DNA of 35,416 bases. It comes from Acidimicrobiales bacterium (GTDB taxonomy: Bacteria; Actinomycetota; Acidimicrobiia; Acidimicrobiales; Ilumatobacteraceae). The stretch is from contig JAURJB010000010.1 of assembly GCA_030832455.1 (NCBI GenBank), forward strand, positions 1 to 35,416, in the 5' to 3' direction. A model generated the notes under the pieces. That model had not been told where the DNA came from. It did not search any database and was given only the letters and a program-made list of their open reading frames with translations. Each line of letters begins with the position of its first letter. The stretch's first letter is position 1. The position numbers and the translations under genes were made by a program. Shown one piece after another: positions 16,245 to 26,589 of this stretch.

Positions 16245-16883
16245 ATGAGCGACAGGCAGTACTTCTCTTCAGACCCCCAGGTCCCGTCAACGGCGCATTC
16301 TGATCACGCCCATTACATACGCCTACGGATCGGTGCCAGAGATCTTGTGATCGCTACCGATAGCGGTGTGTTCGCTAGAAAAGGCATCGATCAAGGAACT
16401 CAAGTATTGATTGATAGCGCGGCGCGTCCTCCTCGTAAAGGCACCTTCCTCGATCTTGGCTGCGGTTACGGTCCAATCGCGCTGACCATGGCCACGCATT
16501 CTCCAGAGGCAACGATCTACGCCGTTGATGTCAATCCCCGAGCACAACAGTTGACTATTGAGAATGCTCAACGTAATTCGCTGACCAACATCATCACTAC
16601 AGGCCCAAATGGAATAGATGCGAACATAACGTTTGATTTGATTTGGTCGAATCCACCAATTCGCATTGGGAAAAAAGAACTCCACCTTCTACTTACAACA
16701 TGGCTATCTCGCCTGTCACCTAGTGGCGAGGCGTGGCTTGTGATTAATCGCAATCTCGGTTCGGACTCGTTAGCTGTGTGGCTAACCGAACTGGGTTACA
16801 ACGTTGAGCGGCTGACAAGTAAACGCGGTTTTCGTGTATTGCGCGTGCGCCCTACACGCGAGCCGGATCTACCTGAATCTTGA
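16245..16883 (+). CDS. RsmC-like class I SAM-dependent methyltransferase
   Basis: A 212-aa methyltransferase of the small-methyltransferase (MTS) type, as in RsmC/RlmG and the Gram-positive YbxB proteins. Family members methylate guanine N2 in rRNA. The N-terminus HYIRLRIGARDLVIATDSGVF leads to SAM motif I LDLGCGYG (69-76), the acidic loop AVDVNP (93-98) and the catalytic NPPI (136-139; more often NPPF/Y). It corresponds to the single C-terminal MTS domain without the extra N-domain of E. coli RsmC. It is divergent from def, and its last 32 bp overlap the end of priA on the other strand. The exact rRNA target is not inferable. Confidence 0.85.
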   Translation: MSDRQYFSSDPQVPSTAHSDHAHYIRLRIGARDLVIATDSGVFARKGIDQGTQVLIDSAARPPRKGTFLDLGCGYGPIALTMATHSPEATIYAVDVNPRAQQLTIENAQRNSLTNIITTGPNGIDANITFDLIWSNPPIRIGKKELHLLLTTWLSRLSPSGEAWLVINRNLGSDSLAVWLTELGYNVERLTSKRGFRVLRVRPTREPDLPES

Positions 16884-18624
16884 GTTTGACTCCCTTAGTC
16901 ATTTCGAGCCCATTAAGCACCTCAACAAGTGTCTTCCAGTCTTGTGCCTTCACCAAGTACGAGCCATCACGCGATGCTGAAACACTGAGAAAAACATTCG
17001 ATGCAAGTGTCGCGGCAACATCGTGTACCCCAACGCCAGACAGCTGAGCAAGAGCACCGAACGGCGGCAACTTCATCACCTGGCGCATGGCTTGCTCATG
17101 TTCCAAATACTCATCGATCTGCAGCGTTGCCACGGCCTGCAAGACCGGGCTTTCTGCGTTATGTGTTTGCACCATCACTTTCCCGTTGCGCACACTGCGG
17201 CCTACAACTCGAGCTGCAGTAACGAGAAGCGATCCAACAATTTCAGACGACCGATAATGCGGTGCCGAAAGCTCTTGGTCTATGTCAAGAAACACGACCG
17301 TGTCAACGTCGTGAACTCGATGCAAGGCCGCCTCGGTTCCGACAAATAGCATTTTGGATTGATCAACCGAATCGTCTGCATCCATTGATGCAGTTACTTC
17401 ACTGACATCGTGAAGGGGGCGACCTGCAGCACGCGCAATCTCATCGCGTAACTTGCTTACGCCCGGCTTCAACACAAGAAACTTTGCAGCTCCACATTTG
17501 AGACACACCTGTGGCCGTTGCAGAAAACATCGTGGGCACGAGAATGAACCATCACCATTAATCTCAACTGCTGCGTCGCATGATTCACATCGGCCAAGAG
17601 TTTTACATGTTGCACACGCCAGCAGTCGAGCACGACCCTTGACGTTGATAATCGCAACAATCCGCCGCGAATGATCGCGTAACTCCTCAATCAATTCTGA
17701 AGACAACAACGACTGCGACCAGCGTTCATCCAACGTTCGATCGACGATCTGGAATGTTGGCCATTCATCAATTCTTTCATTCGGCGGCGAATCAAGAATC
17801 CGACCATTCGCCCATTGAACAGCAGCAATACTCGGCAATGGTGACATCATGATGCATGAAATATCCAACATGTGTGAGCGATGGACAGCTACATCGCGTG
17901 CATGCCATGTAGGAGTTCGTTCTTCTTTCAATGCGTCATCATGTTCGTCAATGACAACGATGCTTGCCAAATGCGGGACCCGTGAATACACCGAAGTTCG
18001 TGAGCCAATTGCGATATCGACACCTCCTGCAGCTTCTGCCCACTCATCGGGCAACACTGCAACGGAGAAGCCATGACGCTTAAGCGACGATGCAAACAAT
18101 CGAGCACGCACCACTGTTGGAACAATGACCAACGTAGGTCCCGATTTAGCAGCTGCTATTAGGACGTCCATCGGAGACTTCACCGGTCCTGTCCTCACCA
18201 GCAATGACTGCTTGTCAGCCACCGCAGCGGCAACGGTGACGTCGCCCTCGACCGCAACCCTCTCACGCTGATAGCGCGGTGAAGGCAGTGCAGTAATCAG
18301 GTTTTTAGGAGTTGCAGCAACAAACAACGATCTCAGTCGACCGCACCAACGTTGGCTTGCCCATTCCGCAAGCTCAATCACATCGCGAGATGGTCCATAC
18401 CCAAGACGCTTGATGACCGGACGCAATTTTGAAAACTCAACATCGGAGAAACCTGAATCTGTCTCGCCAATATGTGCCACCCATCCCGGAACATTACGAC
18501 CGTGTAATGGCACACGTACGCGATCGCCGAGATGGATGCTTGCCTCGAGTTCACGAGGAATGAGGTAGTCAAATACCTTGTCTACACCTGTCACGTCGGG
18601 TACTACCCGAGCGACGAGTGGCAT
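16852..18624 (-). CDS. priA: PriA-like primosomal protein, helicase Walker A lost
   Basis: Homologue of replication-restart protein PriA, 590 aa against ~730 in E. coli. The 3'-DNA-binding N-domain is present (VFDYLIP, LGDRVRVPLHGR, about 1-110). Where PriA has the Walker A GxTGSGKT, this protein has RTGPVKSP (144-151). Walker B DEEH is DEHD (226-229). Four CxxC pairs (337-340, 346-349, 363-366, 374-377) keep the zinc-binding lobe. Actinobacterial PriA proteins commonly have such loss, so this is probably a structural or loading factor without helicase activity. It begins directly after the metK stop (TAAATG) and overlaps the convergent RsmC-like gene by 32 bp. Confidence 0.93.
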   Translation of the reverse strand: MPLVARVVPDVTGVDKVFDYLIPRELEASIHLGDRVRVPLHGRNVPGWVAHIGETDSGFSDVEFSKLRPVIKRLGYGPSRDVIELAEWASQRWCGRLRSLFVAATPKNLITALPSPRYQRERVAVEGDVTVAAAVADKQSLLVRTGPVKSPMDVLIAAAKSGPTLVIVPTVVRARLFASSLKRHGFSVAVLPDEWAEAAGGVDIAIGSRTSVYSRVPHLASIVVIDEHDDALKEERTPTWHARDVAVHRSHMLDISCIMMSPLPSIAAVQWANGRILDSPPNERIDEWPTFQIVDRTLDERWSQSLLSSELIEELRDHSRRIVAIINVKGRARLLACATCKTLGRCESCDAAVEINGDGSFSCPRCFLQRPQVCLKCGAAKFLVLKPGVSKLRDEIARAAGRPLHDVSEVTASMDADDSVDQSKMLFVGTEAALHRVHDVDTVVFLDIDQELSAPHYRSSEIVGSLLVTAARVVGRSVRNGKVMVQTHNAESPVLQAVATLQIDEYLEHEQAMRQVMKLPPFGALAQLSGVGVHDVAATLASNVFLSVSASRDGSYLVKAQDWKTLVEVLNGLEMTKGVKLKIQVDPARV

Positions 18625-19818
18625 TTACAGTTTGACTGCTGCCTTGAATTCCTTCAAGCGCGACAGCGACTCCCATGTGAACTCCGGAAGCGCTCGCCCA
18701 AAGTGGCCATATGCAGCCGACTTGCGATAGATCGGACGCTTCAAGTCAAGATCGCGCAAGATTGCCGCAGGACGAAGGTCGAACACCTGACGAACTGCAT
18801 CTTCAATTGCGATTTCATCGACAACGTTGGTCCCGAATGTCTCAACCAAAATACTGATTGGCTGAGCCATGCCGATTGCATAGGCAACTTGCACCTCGCA
18901 TCGAGTTGCGGCACCAGCAGCAACCACGTGCTTTGCTACCCAGCGTGCTGCATATGCAGCCGAACGGTCAACCTTTGATGGATCTTTACCACTAAATGCG
19001 CCGCCGCCGTGACGACCCATGCCGCCATAGGTGTCCACGATGATCTTGCGACCCGTGAGTCCCGTGTCAGCGTGCGGTCCACCCTTGACAAATTCTCCGG
19101 TTGGGTTGATGTGCACTGCGTACTTGTCATTCTGATACTGCTGCGGAATGACCGGACGAATCACTTGCTCGATCAAATCTGGACGAATCACCGTGTCGCG
19201 TGGCGTGCCATCAGCATGCTGTGTCGAAATCAAGACCGTTGACAATCGAACGGGCACTCCATTTTCGTATTCGAACGTGACTTGAGTTTTGCCATCGGGA
19301 CGAAGATACGGAATTGCCCCCGATTTACGAACCTCAGCAAGTTTTTCTGCCATGCGGTGCGCGAGATAGATCGGCAACGGCATCAACTCTGGGGTTTCGT
19401 TGCACGCGTAACCAAACATCATTCCCTGGTCGCCTGCGCCTTGACTATTGAGCAAATCTTCTCCACTTTGCCCCAAACGTGTTTCTTCGCTCTTGTCTAC
19501 ACCCATCGCGATGTCCGAGCTCTGCTCGTCGATCGACACGATTACGCCACATGTATTGCCGTCAAAGCCGTACAACGCATTGTCATAACCAATGTCTTTG
19601 ATCACTTCACGAGCGATCTTTGGGATATCGACGTAGGCAGACGTGGTGATTTCACCGGCGACTACGCAGAGTCCAGTGGTGAGTAATGTCTCACATGCAA
19701 CTCGACCTTGCGGATCTTCTGTCAAGATCGCATCAAGTACCGCATCGGAAACTTGGTCTGCCATCTTGTCGGGGTGCCCTTCGGTAACGCTTTCCGAAGT
19801 AAAGGTGAATTTTCTCAC
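18625..19818 (-). CDS. metK: S-adenosylmethionine synthase
   Basis: Makes SAM from methionine and ATP; supplies the methyltransferases in this window and elsewhere. 397 aa with GHPDK (14-18, ATP-binding), [12 protein letters not shown] (127-138) and the phosphate loop GGGAFSGKD (271-279). The start is GTG at 19818 with GGAG six nt upstream. The 54-bp gap to coaBC contains a small palindrome (GTCGCA / TGCGAC, 19837-19850) but is too short for a known SAM riboswitch class. Position coaBC-metK-priA is the standard actinobacterial order. Confidence 0.98.
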   Translation of the reverse strand: MRKFTFTSESVTEGHPDKMADQVSDAVLDAILTEDPQGRVACETLLTTGLCVVAGEITTSAYVDIPKIAREVIKDIGYDNALYGFDGNTCGVIVSIDEQSSDIAMGVDKSEETRLGQSGEDLLNSQGAGDQGMMFGYACNETPELMPLPIYLAHRMAEKLAEVRKSGAIPYLRPDGKTQVTFEYENGVPVRLSTVLISTQHADGTPRDTVIRPDLIEQVIRPVIPQQYQNDKYAVHINPTGEFVKGGPHADTGLTGRKIIVDTYGGMGRHGGGAFSGKDPSKVDRSAAYAARWVAKHVVAAGAATRCEVQVAYAIGMAQPISILVETFGTNVVDEIAIEDAVRQVFDLRPAAILRDLDLKRPIYRKSAAYGHFGRALPEFTWESLSRLKEFKAAVKL

Positions 19819-19872
19819 AACTGCTCCATCTGTCTCGTCGCAACTGCGACTCGTCGGTCTGACGTGTAGAGA

Positions 19873-21090
19873 CTAGTTGGTGCGAGCTGACCGAATGGCA
19901 ACTACAGCATCAAGCACCGACCTAGCGATGGATCGCTTATCGGCCAGAACGACCTCGACTGGTTGGCTCCCCCGCGACACCAATGTGACAGCGTTGGTGT
20001 CATGGGCAAAACCGACACCAGCCTGTGAAACATCATTCGCCACGATCAGATCGGCACCTTTGCGCTCAAGTTTCATTTGTGCGTTAGCAACCAAATTCTC
20101 GGTTTCTGCTGCAAAACCAACCACAACTTGGTGCGCTTCCTTCGCTGCCCCAAGTGCGGCCAAGATGTCTGGTGTGGCCTCAAGTTCGATGGTCCCTAGG
20201 CCTGGAATCACTCCGGTTGCCGGATCCTTTTTTAACTTGTGCGGTGCCTGATGCTTTGGGCGAACATCGGCAACAGCAGCTGCCATCACAATCACGTCGG
20301 CAGAAGCACGAACCTGCATGACCGCATCAGAAAGTTGTTGTGCGGTCTCGACGGCAACACGGTCAACACCAAATGGTGTCGCTAAGTCAACCGTGGTGAT
20401 CAAGGTCACTTTGGCGCCACGCAATGCTGCTTCTTGTGCAATCGCATAACCCTGCTTGCCCGTTGAACGATTGGCGATCACTCGCACAGCATCAATCGGC
20501 TCACGCGTGCCACCTGCAGTCACCACAACATGGGTGCCATACAAATCTCCAGGCGAAAGCATGGCATCAATCTGAGAAAAAATATGTTGCGGTTCAGCCA
20601 ATCGTCCTGCGCCAACATCTCCACCAGCGAGCCGACCAGTCTCTGGTTCGAGAATGTGCACGCCTCTTCGTCGCAGCGTTGCAATGTTTTCCTGAACTGC
20701 AGGGTGTTCCCACATCTCTGTGTGCATTGCTGGACAGACCAATACGGGTGCCCGAGTTGCGATCAGCGTCGCAGTCAGGAATTCACTCGAAATTCCTGCT
20801 GCATAGGAACCAATCACCCGTGCAGTGGCAGGTGCAACCACAATCAGGTCTGCACGCTGCGCTAGTCGCGTATGTGGAATTGGATCAGAGTCATTCCACA
20901 ACGTTGTGTGTACAGGTTCAGATGCCAACGCCGACAGCGTGGTTTTGCCAATGAAATGTTCTGCATCCGCGGTCATCACAGGAGCAACATGAGCGCCAGC
21001 ATCAACCAACAGGCGACATAGCTCAACAGCTTTATACGCGGCAATGCCCCCCGAGACACACAACACAATGTGCTTACCGCGAAGCGACAT
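19873..21090 (-). CDS. coaBC: Bifunctional phosphopantothenoylcysteine decarboxylase / phosphopantothenate-cysteine ligase
   Basis: Two steps of coenzyme A synthesis in one protein, 405 aa. The N-terminal flavoprotein CoaC (about 1-180) has the FMN loop SGGIAAYK (13-20), catalytic His73 in PHTRLAQ and PAMHTEMW (120-127), where actinobacterial proteins have His instead of the usual Asn. GAGRLAEP (160-167) is the mobile flap. CoaB (about 185-405) has TAGGTREPID (191-200), NRSTGKQG (207-214) and HKLKKDPAT, the lysine segment for the CTP-dependent reaction. It starts 5 nt after the rpoZ stop, so it is co-transcribed with gmk-rpoZ. Confidence 0.97.
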   Translation of the reverse strand: MSLRGKHIVLCVSGGIAAYKAVELCRLLVDAGAHVAPVMTADAEHFIGKTTLSALASEPVHTTLWNDSDPIPHTRLAQRADLIVVAPATARVIGSYAAGISSEFLTATLIATRAPVLVCPAMHTEMWEHPAVQENIATLRRRGVHILEPETGRLAGGDVGAGRLAEPQHIFSQIDAMLSPGDLYGTHVVVTAGGTREPIDAVRVIANRSTGKQGYAIAQEAALRGAKVTLITTVDLATPFGVDRVAVETAQQLSDAVMQVRASADVIVMAAAVADVRPKHQAPHKLKKDPATGVIPGLGTIELEATPDILAALGAAKEAHQVVVGFAAETENLVANAQMKLERKGADLIVANDVSQAGVGFAHDTNAVTLVSRGSQPVEVVLADKRSIARSVLDAVVAIRSARTN

Positions 21091-21095
21091 AGCGG

Positions 21096-21440
21096 TTACT
21101 CGGTGATTTCGCTTGGCTCCTCAAGAGCGGCGACAACTTCGTCTGCTGCTTCACCGAGCAACTCTGCATCAAGTTCGGCTTCAACTTCTGCATACACAGC
21201 CATCTCAACACTCTTGATTTTGTCTGAAGCAATTTCCTCAAAACTGATCGACAACGGTTTGCGCGAGGTAGAACTGACCTGTGGTGGAACCATTGTTCCA
21301 AGTCCTTCACCGAGTTGGTTGAAATATGAATTGATCTCGCGAGCCCGACGCGCAGCCAAGGTGACGAGGCCAAATTTAGACATCGTGCGCTGCATCAAGC
21401 TCTCGAGTGGTGGATTCATCATCGTGTCTTCAGCAACCAC
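21096..21440 (-). CDS. rpoZ: RNA polymerase omega subunit
   Basis: Small subunit that helps fold and hold beta-prime, 114 aa. MNPPLESLMQRTMSKFGLVT followed by LAARRAREINSYF is the conserved omega core. The GTG start at 21440 has AAAGGA 7 nt upstream; the ATG-ATG pair six codons later is an alternative. The C-terminal half (about 65-114) is acidic (Glu/Ala-rich, ending in EEPSEITE) and longer than the minimal omega. It lies between gmk and coaBC, the usual actinobacterial place. Confidence 0.95.
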   Translation of the reverse strand: MVAEDTMMNPPLESLMQRTMSKFGLVTLAARRAREINSYFNQLGEGLGTMVPPQVSSTSRKPLSISFEEIASDKIKSVEMAVYAEVEAELDAELLGEAADEVVAALEEPSEITE

Positions 21441-21477
21441 AGTGGGGTCCTTTCGCTAGGGCAACAATTCTATCCTT

Positions 21478-22032
21478 TTAACTCTGTTTTTCACGCCTAG
21501 CGACAATCAAAGCAAGCATGTCGTGGATAGTTTGACCCAGATCGTCATTAATCAGCACATAATCCGCCAAAGCCTTACCCACTGGCTCTTCCTCTTCGGC
21601 CTTTTTGAGTCGCTGTTCGACTTTGTTGTCGGCATCACCTCGACCATGCAAGCGGGCTTTTTGTTCCTCACGCGAAGGCGGCAACACAAACAACAGCACC
21701 GCTTCCGGATGTTGCAACTTAACCTGTTGCGCCCCATCAACTTCAATTTCCAGCACGATGTCTCGGCCTAGAGGTGGCTCTGGATTCGGTGTTCCGTACA
21801 TATTCCCGATGAACTCTGTCCACTCAAGAAAACCATTGGCATCGATGCGCTGTTGAAACTGTTCGCGCGTCACAAAGTTGTATGCATCAATTGCTTCGCC
21901 TGGTCGTCGTTCGCGCGTTGTCCACGAGCGACTCAGCCACAACCTTGGATCACGCTTGACTAACTCTTCAACAATTGTGCTCTTGCCCACGCCTCCCGGC
22001 CCAGAGACAACGATGATGAGTGAGTCGCTCAC
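21478..22032 (-). CDS. gmk: Guanylate kinase
   Basis: Phosphorylates GMP to GDP with ATP, 184 aa. The P-loop is GPGGVGKST (11-19). The GMP-binding segment (SRSWTTRERRPGE, then AYNFVTREQF and GFLEWTEF with GNMYGTP) and the lid arginines (PPSREEQKARLHGR) are all present. The start is GTG at 22032, overlapping the mihF stop as GTGA. The mihF-gmk-rpoZ arrangement is characteristic of Actinomycetota. Confidence 0.97.
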   Translation of the reverse strand: MSDSLIIVVSGPGGVGKSTIVEELVKRDPRLWLSRSWTTRERRPGEAIDAYNFVTREQFQQRIDANGFLEWTEFIGNMYGTPNPEPPLGRDIVLEIEVDGAQQVKLQHPEAVLLFVLPPSREEQKARLHGRGDADNKVEQRLKKAEEEEPVGKALADYVLINDDLGQTIHDMLALIVARREKQS

Positions 22033-22313
22033 GATTGCAATGCCTCCTGCAAGAGTCGTCGCTGATCATCTGTGAGGGATCCAATATTGCAACGTTCTTC
22101 AATACCTATTTCGCGCATGATCGCCCGAGCACGCACTTTGCCTATTCCTGGAACTACCTCCAACGCCTTCACAACGTACACATACGCCTGCGCAGCAGAT
22201 CGTGTTGCAGGGTCGGCCGCAATGGTGTCCAGCAGACTGACTTCAGAGAGTGAAATCTGGCGACACAAGACAACGATCTCGTCACGCAGATCGGATAATG
22301 ATGTGTGCGACAT
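22029..22313 (-). CDS. mihF: Actinobacterial integration host factor mIHF
   Basis: Nucleoid-associated DNA-bending protein found in Actinomycetota and unrelated in sequence to enterobacterial IHF. 94 aa; the signature is a helix-two-turn-helix DNA-binding segment ALEVVPGIGKVRARAIMREI (50-69). The C-terminus (SLTDDQRRLLQEAL) matches the family's terminal helix. It overlaps gmk by 4 nt and follows pyrD by 17 nt. Relatives of about 105 aa have a longer N-terminus; here the helix before residue 30 is present, so I see no truncation. This gene is one of the best taxonomic markers in the window. Confidence 0.93.
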   Translation of the reverse strand: MSHTSLSDLRDEIVVLCRQISLSEVSLLDTIAADPATRSAAQAYVYVVKALEVVPGIGKVRARAIMREIGIEERCNIGSLTDDQRRLLQEALQS

Positions 22314-22330
22314 AGAGAGATTTTAGCCTC

Positions 22331-23299
22331 TCAGGTGCCAACCAACCCTCCTCGTTGAGCACAACCGATCACTTCAGACCAGTGTGTGACATTGCGCTCA
22401 TGCGCCCACGACACCATCTCGTGATGGATACGCATAGCGGCACGTGGTTCGGCAAATGTGGCCGTACCAATCTGCACGGCACTCGCCCCAGCCATCATCA
22501 ATTCGATTGCTTCACTTCCCGTTGTGACACCACCCGCGCCGATGATGGCAAGGCCGGGAACATGAGTGGCCACTTCGTGCACGGCACGTACCGCAATCGG
22601 GTGAATCGATCTTCCCGATAAACCGCCGCCACCATTGCCGAGCGCCGGTAAGCCTGTCGAAAGGTCAATCACCATGCCGAGCGCTGTATTAATGAGCGTG
22701 ACAGCTTCTGCCCCACCGCGTTGCGCCGCCTGCGCAGACTCGATCAAGAGATGAGTATTTGGACTGAGTTTCGCCCACGTTGGTACACCGACATCTGATG
22801 TCTGACGCACGATCTCTTCAACGAGATCGGGATCATGGGCAAAAATTCCATGCCTCGAAGACATGTCTGAAGCTGACTTGGTGTTTGGACACGACAAGTT
22901 GATTTCTACTGCAGTGAGTTGCGACGCGACTGGCGCCAACAATCCTGCTGCTGCAACATAGTCCTCAACACCAAAGCCCCAGATGCTGACGACAATGCGT
23001 GCATTTACCGACACGAGTTGCGGTAAATCGGTTGCTATCCATTCTTCCAACCCCGGACCTTGCAATCCGACCGCATTGAGCATGCCCCCGGGAGTGGGAT
23101 GCAACCGCGGTGCTGCATTGCCCGACCACGGAAAACTTGCCAGCGATTTGACAACAAATGCGCCCAATTCCGACAGAGGCATATATGGGTGAAGCTCAAG
23201 ACCATGACCCGCAGTTCCTGATGCATTCATCACCGGCGTTGGCAGCACAAGTGAACCAATGGTGGTGGCGCCAACCGAACCCATCGAGCGTTTGCTCAT
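22331..23299 (-). CDS. pyrD: Dihydroorotate dehydrogenase, class 1B type
   Basis: FMN enzyme oxidising dihydroorotate to orotate, 322 aa, cytosolic with no N-terminal membrane helix. The catalytic base is Cys137 in NLSCPNTK, which marks class 1; class 2 uses Ser. GGLSG (225-229) with the HPIAVRAV context and the phosphate-binding GAGGV (254-258) fit subclass 1B, the NAD-linked PyrD-PyrK type. No pyrK (FAD/iron-sulfur electron-transfer subunit) is adjacent: the start overlaps carB by 4 nt and mihF follows 17 nt after the stop. Either PyrK is elsewhere or another acceptor is used. Confidence 0.93.
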   Translation of the reverse strand: MSKRSMGSVGATTIGSLVLPTPVMNASGTAGHGLELHPYMPLSELGAFVVKSLASFPWSGNAAPRLHPTPGGMLNAVGLQGPGLEEWIATDLPQLVSVNARIVVSIWGFGVEDYVAAAGLLAPVASQLTAVEINLSCPNTKSASDMSSRHGIFAHDPDLVEEIVRQTSDVGVPTWAKLSPNTHLLIESAQAAQRGGAEAVTLINTALGMVIDLSTGLPALGNGGGGLSGRSIHPIAVRAVHEVATHVPGLAIIGAGGVTTGSEAIELMMAGASAVQIGTATFAEPRAAMRIHHEMVSWAHERNVTHWSEVIGCAQRGGLVGT

Positions 23300-26200
23300 C
23301 TGCCGTGATATTCCTGCAACGACCTAACGGTAAGCGGATGCAGTTTTTGCTCGGCCAAACCTTGCACTGCTGCAAGAGCCGCATTGATCGTGGTCACTGA
23401 TGAAACTCGCCAAATATTGGCAGCCTTACGGATTGCTTCACCATCTGAATGAGCACCTCGACCGCGCGGTGTATTGATCACAAAGGCAATCTCGCCACGT
23501 TCAATCAGATGTACCGCATCGTCCAACAATGCGCCATGAGGCTGCTCTGATACTTTGCCAACAACTCGGTCTACGGGGTATCCAAATCGAGAAAGATATT
23601 CAGCCGTCCCTGAAGTCGCTGCAATACCCAAACCAAGTTCGCGCAAACGTTTAGCAACCACTAGTCCGCTTGCTTTGTCTTTATCATTCAGCGACAAAAA
23701 CACCATTCCTTCAACGGGCAATGTCGTGCCAGCAGCAGTCTCGGCCTTAATAAAAGCACGACCAAATGTGCTATCAATGCCCATCACTTCACCAGTTGAA
23801 CGCATCTCTGGTCCGAGCGCGGTATCCACACCGGGGAAACGATTAAACGGCAACACTGCTTCTTTCACCGAAACGTGGCCAAAATTGGTTGGTGGCTGCA
23901 ACAATCCTTCCTCGCGAAGTTGCTGCAATGTGCTTCCCATCATCACACGGCTTGCAACTTTGGCAAGCGGAACCCCAGTGGCTTTTGCAACGAATGGCAC
24001 GGTTCGGCTTGCGCGCGGATTTGCTTCGATGACATACACCGTCGAACCCGTGACCGCGAACTGTACATTGATCAAACCACGAACATCCAGAGCATGAGCA
24101 ATCACACGGGTGTACGACTCGACTGCCTCAATAACCCATGCTTCAAGAGTCGGTGGTGGAATTGCACACGCAGAGTCGCCGGAGTGCACACCCGCCTCTT
24201 CAACATGTTCCATCACTCCACCGATCAGCACTTCACCTGTTGCATCGCGAATTGCGTCAACATCAATTTCAGTTGCATCATCAAGGAAGCGATCGATCAA
24301 GACGGGGCGCTCAGCAGATAGTCCACCTTCACGGCCAAGAGTGCCAGCCGATGCCAACTCGTTCATGGCACGTTTCAAGTGCGCTTCATCGTGCACAATC
24401 TGCATTGCTCGACCACCGAGAACATAACTTGGGCGCACCAGCACCGGATAACCAATCCGTTGAGCAATTGCCGTCGCCTCATCAATCGTCAGCGCGGTAC
24501 CGCCTGGGGGTTGAGAGATCTGCAACTCTTCACAGAGTGCGCTCCATTTTTTCCGGTCTTCTGCAAGATCAATCGAATGTGGCGAGGTGCCTGCAATCAT
24601 TTCAGCTGGAATATCTTTAGAAAGCTTTAACGGCGTTTGCCCGCCGAGTCCGACAATCACCTTCGGAGATTGTGCCGATGCTTTTATCTCAGCATCAATG
24701 ACATTGAGAACATCTTCACGAGTCAATGGCTCAAAGTACAAGCGATCCGAAGTGTCGTAATCAGTAGACACCGTTTCAGGATTGCAATTGATCATTACCG
24801 TTTCATACCCCGCATCACGCAACGCAAAACTTGCATGAACGCAGCAATAGTCGAACTCGATCCCCTGACCAATCCGATTAGGTCCACTCCCCAAGATGAT
24901 TACTCGTTGTTTGCTCGATGGTCGAACTTCATTCTCATCTTCATACGACGAATAGTGGTACGGAGTTTCAGCAGAGAACTCTGCGCTACATGTATCTACG
25001 GCTTTATAGGTTGGAATCACACCTGCTAGTAACCGCGCTGCACGCACTTGTGGTTCTGAGACACCCCAGACATAGGCCAACTGAGCATCTGAGAATCCCA
25101 TGCGTTTTGCCCGACGCCATGAACGTGCCGACATTGCACTCATTGTTGTCGATGCAAGAGCGTTGCGCTCTTCGATGATCATCAGCATTTGATCAAGAAA
25201 CCAATGATCGATCTTGCACGTGTCGTAAATAGCGTCGAGACTGATACCCCTGAATATTGCCTCACCCACATAGAACAAGCGCTCAGGAGTAGGCGTTCCT
25301 GTTGCCACGAGAACTTCCTCATCGGACAATGCTCGATAATGCAATTCTGCTGGATCGCAGTTGAGACCCATTCTTCCGTTCTCTAGTGAACGCAATGCTT
25401 TCTGCAAACTTTCCGTGAATGTTCGCCCAATCGCCATTGCTTCGCCGACACTTTGCATTTGTGTGCCGAGCACTCCAGATGTTCCGGGGAATTTTTCAAA
25501 TGCCCAACGCGGGACCTTGGTGACCACATAGTCAATTGTCGGTTCAAAGCTTGCAGGAGTCTTTTTGGTGATGTCATTCGAAATTTCATCAAGCGTGTAC
25601 CCCACGGCGAGTTTTGCTGCAATCTTGGCAATCGGGAAGCCTGTCGCCTTTGATGCAAGTGCAGAGGACCGCGACACACGAGGATTCATTTCAATGACAA
25701 CCTGGTCACCGTTCGAAGGGTTGACTGCAAACTGCACATTTGATCCGCCTGTTTCCACCCCAACTCTGCGAATGCATGCAAACGCTGCGTCACGCATCTG
25801 CTGGAATTCAACATCTGACAGCGTCATTGCCGGAGCCACCGTTATTGAATCGCCGGTATGCACACCCATCGGATCAACGTTTTCAATCGAACAAATGATC
25901 ACGCAATTGTCGGCGCGATCACGCATTACCTCTAACTCATATTCCTTCCAGCCTGCAATTGACTCCTCAATCAACACCTCGCCGATTGGGCTTGCAGCAA
26001 TTCCATTAGCAACAACAATCGCAAACTCTTCTGGAGTGTGAGCAATTCCCGTGCCGCGTCCTCCCAGAATGTACGCAGGTCGAATGATCACCGGCAGCCC
26101 GATCTCTGCACACACCACTTCTGCTTCTTGCGCTGTGTGTGCGATTCCACTTCGTGGAACCTTCAACCCGATTTCAATCATCGCGTGCTTGAATTTCTCG

Positions 26201-26589
26201 CGATCTTCGGCGGTTGCAATGGCCTCAGCATTTGCACCGATCAACTCGGGTTTCCCCGGAACACCGACCACACCTTTTTCAAACAGTGCCATCGCCAGAT
26301 TCAATGCAGTTTGTCCACCAAGAGTCGGCAATACAGCGTCTGGTTTCTCTCGCTCAATAATTGCTTCAAGCACTTCGGGTGTTAGCGGCTCGATATAGGT
26401 GCGGTCTGCAAAATCAGGGTCGGTCATGATCGTGGCTGGGTTCGAGTTGGCCAAGATCACTCGGTAACCCTCTTCCTTCAGCACTCGACATGCCTGGGTG
26501 CCGGAGTAGTCAAACTCGCAGGCCTGACCAATAACGATTGGTCCTGAACCGATGATCAAGATGGAATGCAAGTCATTACGCCTCGGCAT
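23296..26589 (-). CDS. carB: Carbamoyl phosphate synthase large subunit
   Basis: Synthesises carbamoyl phosphate for both pyrimidine and arginine synthesis, 1097 aa. It has two homologous ATP-grasp halves: residues about 1-400 (start [20 protein letters not shown], with [10 protein letters not shown]) and about 560-940 ([28 protein letters not shown]). An oligomerisation domain lies between them (about 405-550). The C-terminal MGS-like allosteric domain (about 950-1097, with [12 protein letters not shown]) is the usual site for UMP or ornithine control. Its ATG overlaps the carA stop by one base (TAATG). Long antisense open frames across it carry no recognisable domain. Confidence 0.98.
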   Translation of the reverse strand: MPRRNDLHSILIIGSGPIVIGQACEFDYSGTQACRVLKEEGYRVILANSNPATIMTDPDFADRTYIEPLTPEVLEAIIEREKPDAVLPTLGGQTALNLAMALFEKGVVGVPGKPELIGANAEAIATAEDREKFKHAMIEIGLKVPRSGIAHTAQEAEVVCAEIGLPVIIRPAYILGGRGTGIAHTPEEFAIVVANGIAASPIGEVLIEESIAGWKEYELEVMRDRADNCVIICSIENVDPMGVHTGDSITVAPAMTLSDVEFQQMRDAAFACIRRVGVETGGSNVQFAVNPSNGDQVVIEMNPRVSRSSALASKATGFPIAKIAAKLAVGYTLDEISNDITKKTPASFEPTIDYVVTKVPRWAFEKFPGTSGVLGTQMQSVGEAMAIGRTFTESLQKALRSLENGRMGLNCDPAELHYRALSDEEVLVATGTPTPERLFYVGEAIFRGISLDAIYDTCKIDHWFLDQMLMIIEERNALASTTMSAMSARSWRRAKRMGFSDAQLAYVWGVSEPQVRAARLLAGVIPTYKAVDTCSAEFSAETPYHYSSYEDENEVRPSSKQRVIILGSGPNRIGQGIEFDYCCVHASFALRDAGYETVMINCNPETVSTDYDTSDRLYFEPLTREDVLNVIDAEIKASAQSPKVIVGLGGQTPLKLSKDIPAEMIAGTSPHSIDLAEDRKKWSALCEELQISQPPGGTALTIDEATAIAQRIGYPVLVRPSYVLGGRAMQIVHDEAHLKRAMNELASAGTLGREGGLSAERPVLIDRFLDDATEIDVDAIRDATGEVLIGGVMEHVEEAGVHSGDSACAIPPPTLEAWVIEAVESYTRVIAHALDVRGLINVQFAVTGSTVYVIEANPRASRTVPFVAKATGVPLAKVASRVMMGSTLQQLREEGLLQPPTNFGHVSVKEAVLPFNRFPGVDTALGPEMRSTGEVMGIDSTFGRAFIKAETAAGTTLPVEGMVFLSLNDKDKASGLVVAKRLRELGLGIAATSGTAEYLSRFGYPVDRVVGKVSEQPHGALLDDAVHLIERGEIAFVINTPRGRGAHSDGEAIRKAANIWRVSSVTTINAALAAVQGLAEQKLHPLTVRSLQEYHGR

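Noticed and set aside
19819-19872. SAM riboswitch before metK
   Set aside because: The gap is only 54 nt with one 6-bp palindrome, too small for any known SAM riboswitch class I can recognise.
23555-26398. Many plus-strand frames of 100-180 codons antisense to carB
   Set aside because: Byproducts of codon use in a long coding gene; no recognisable products.
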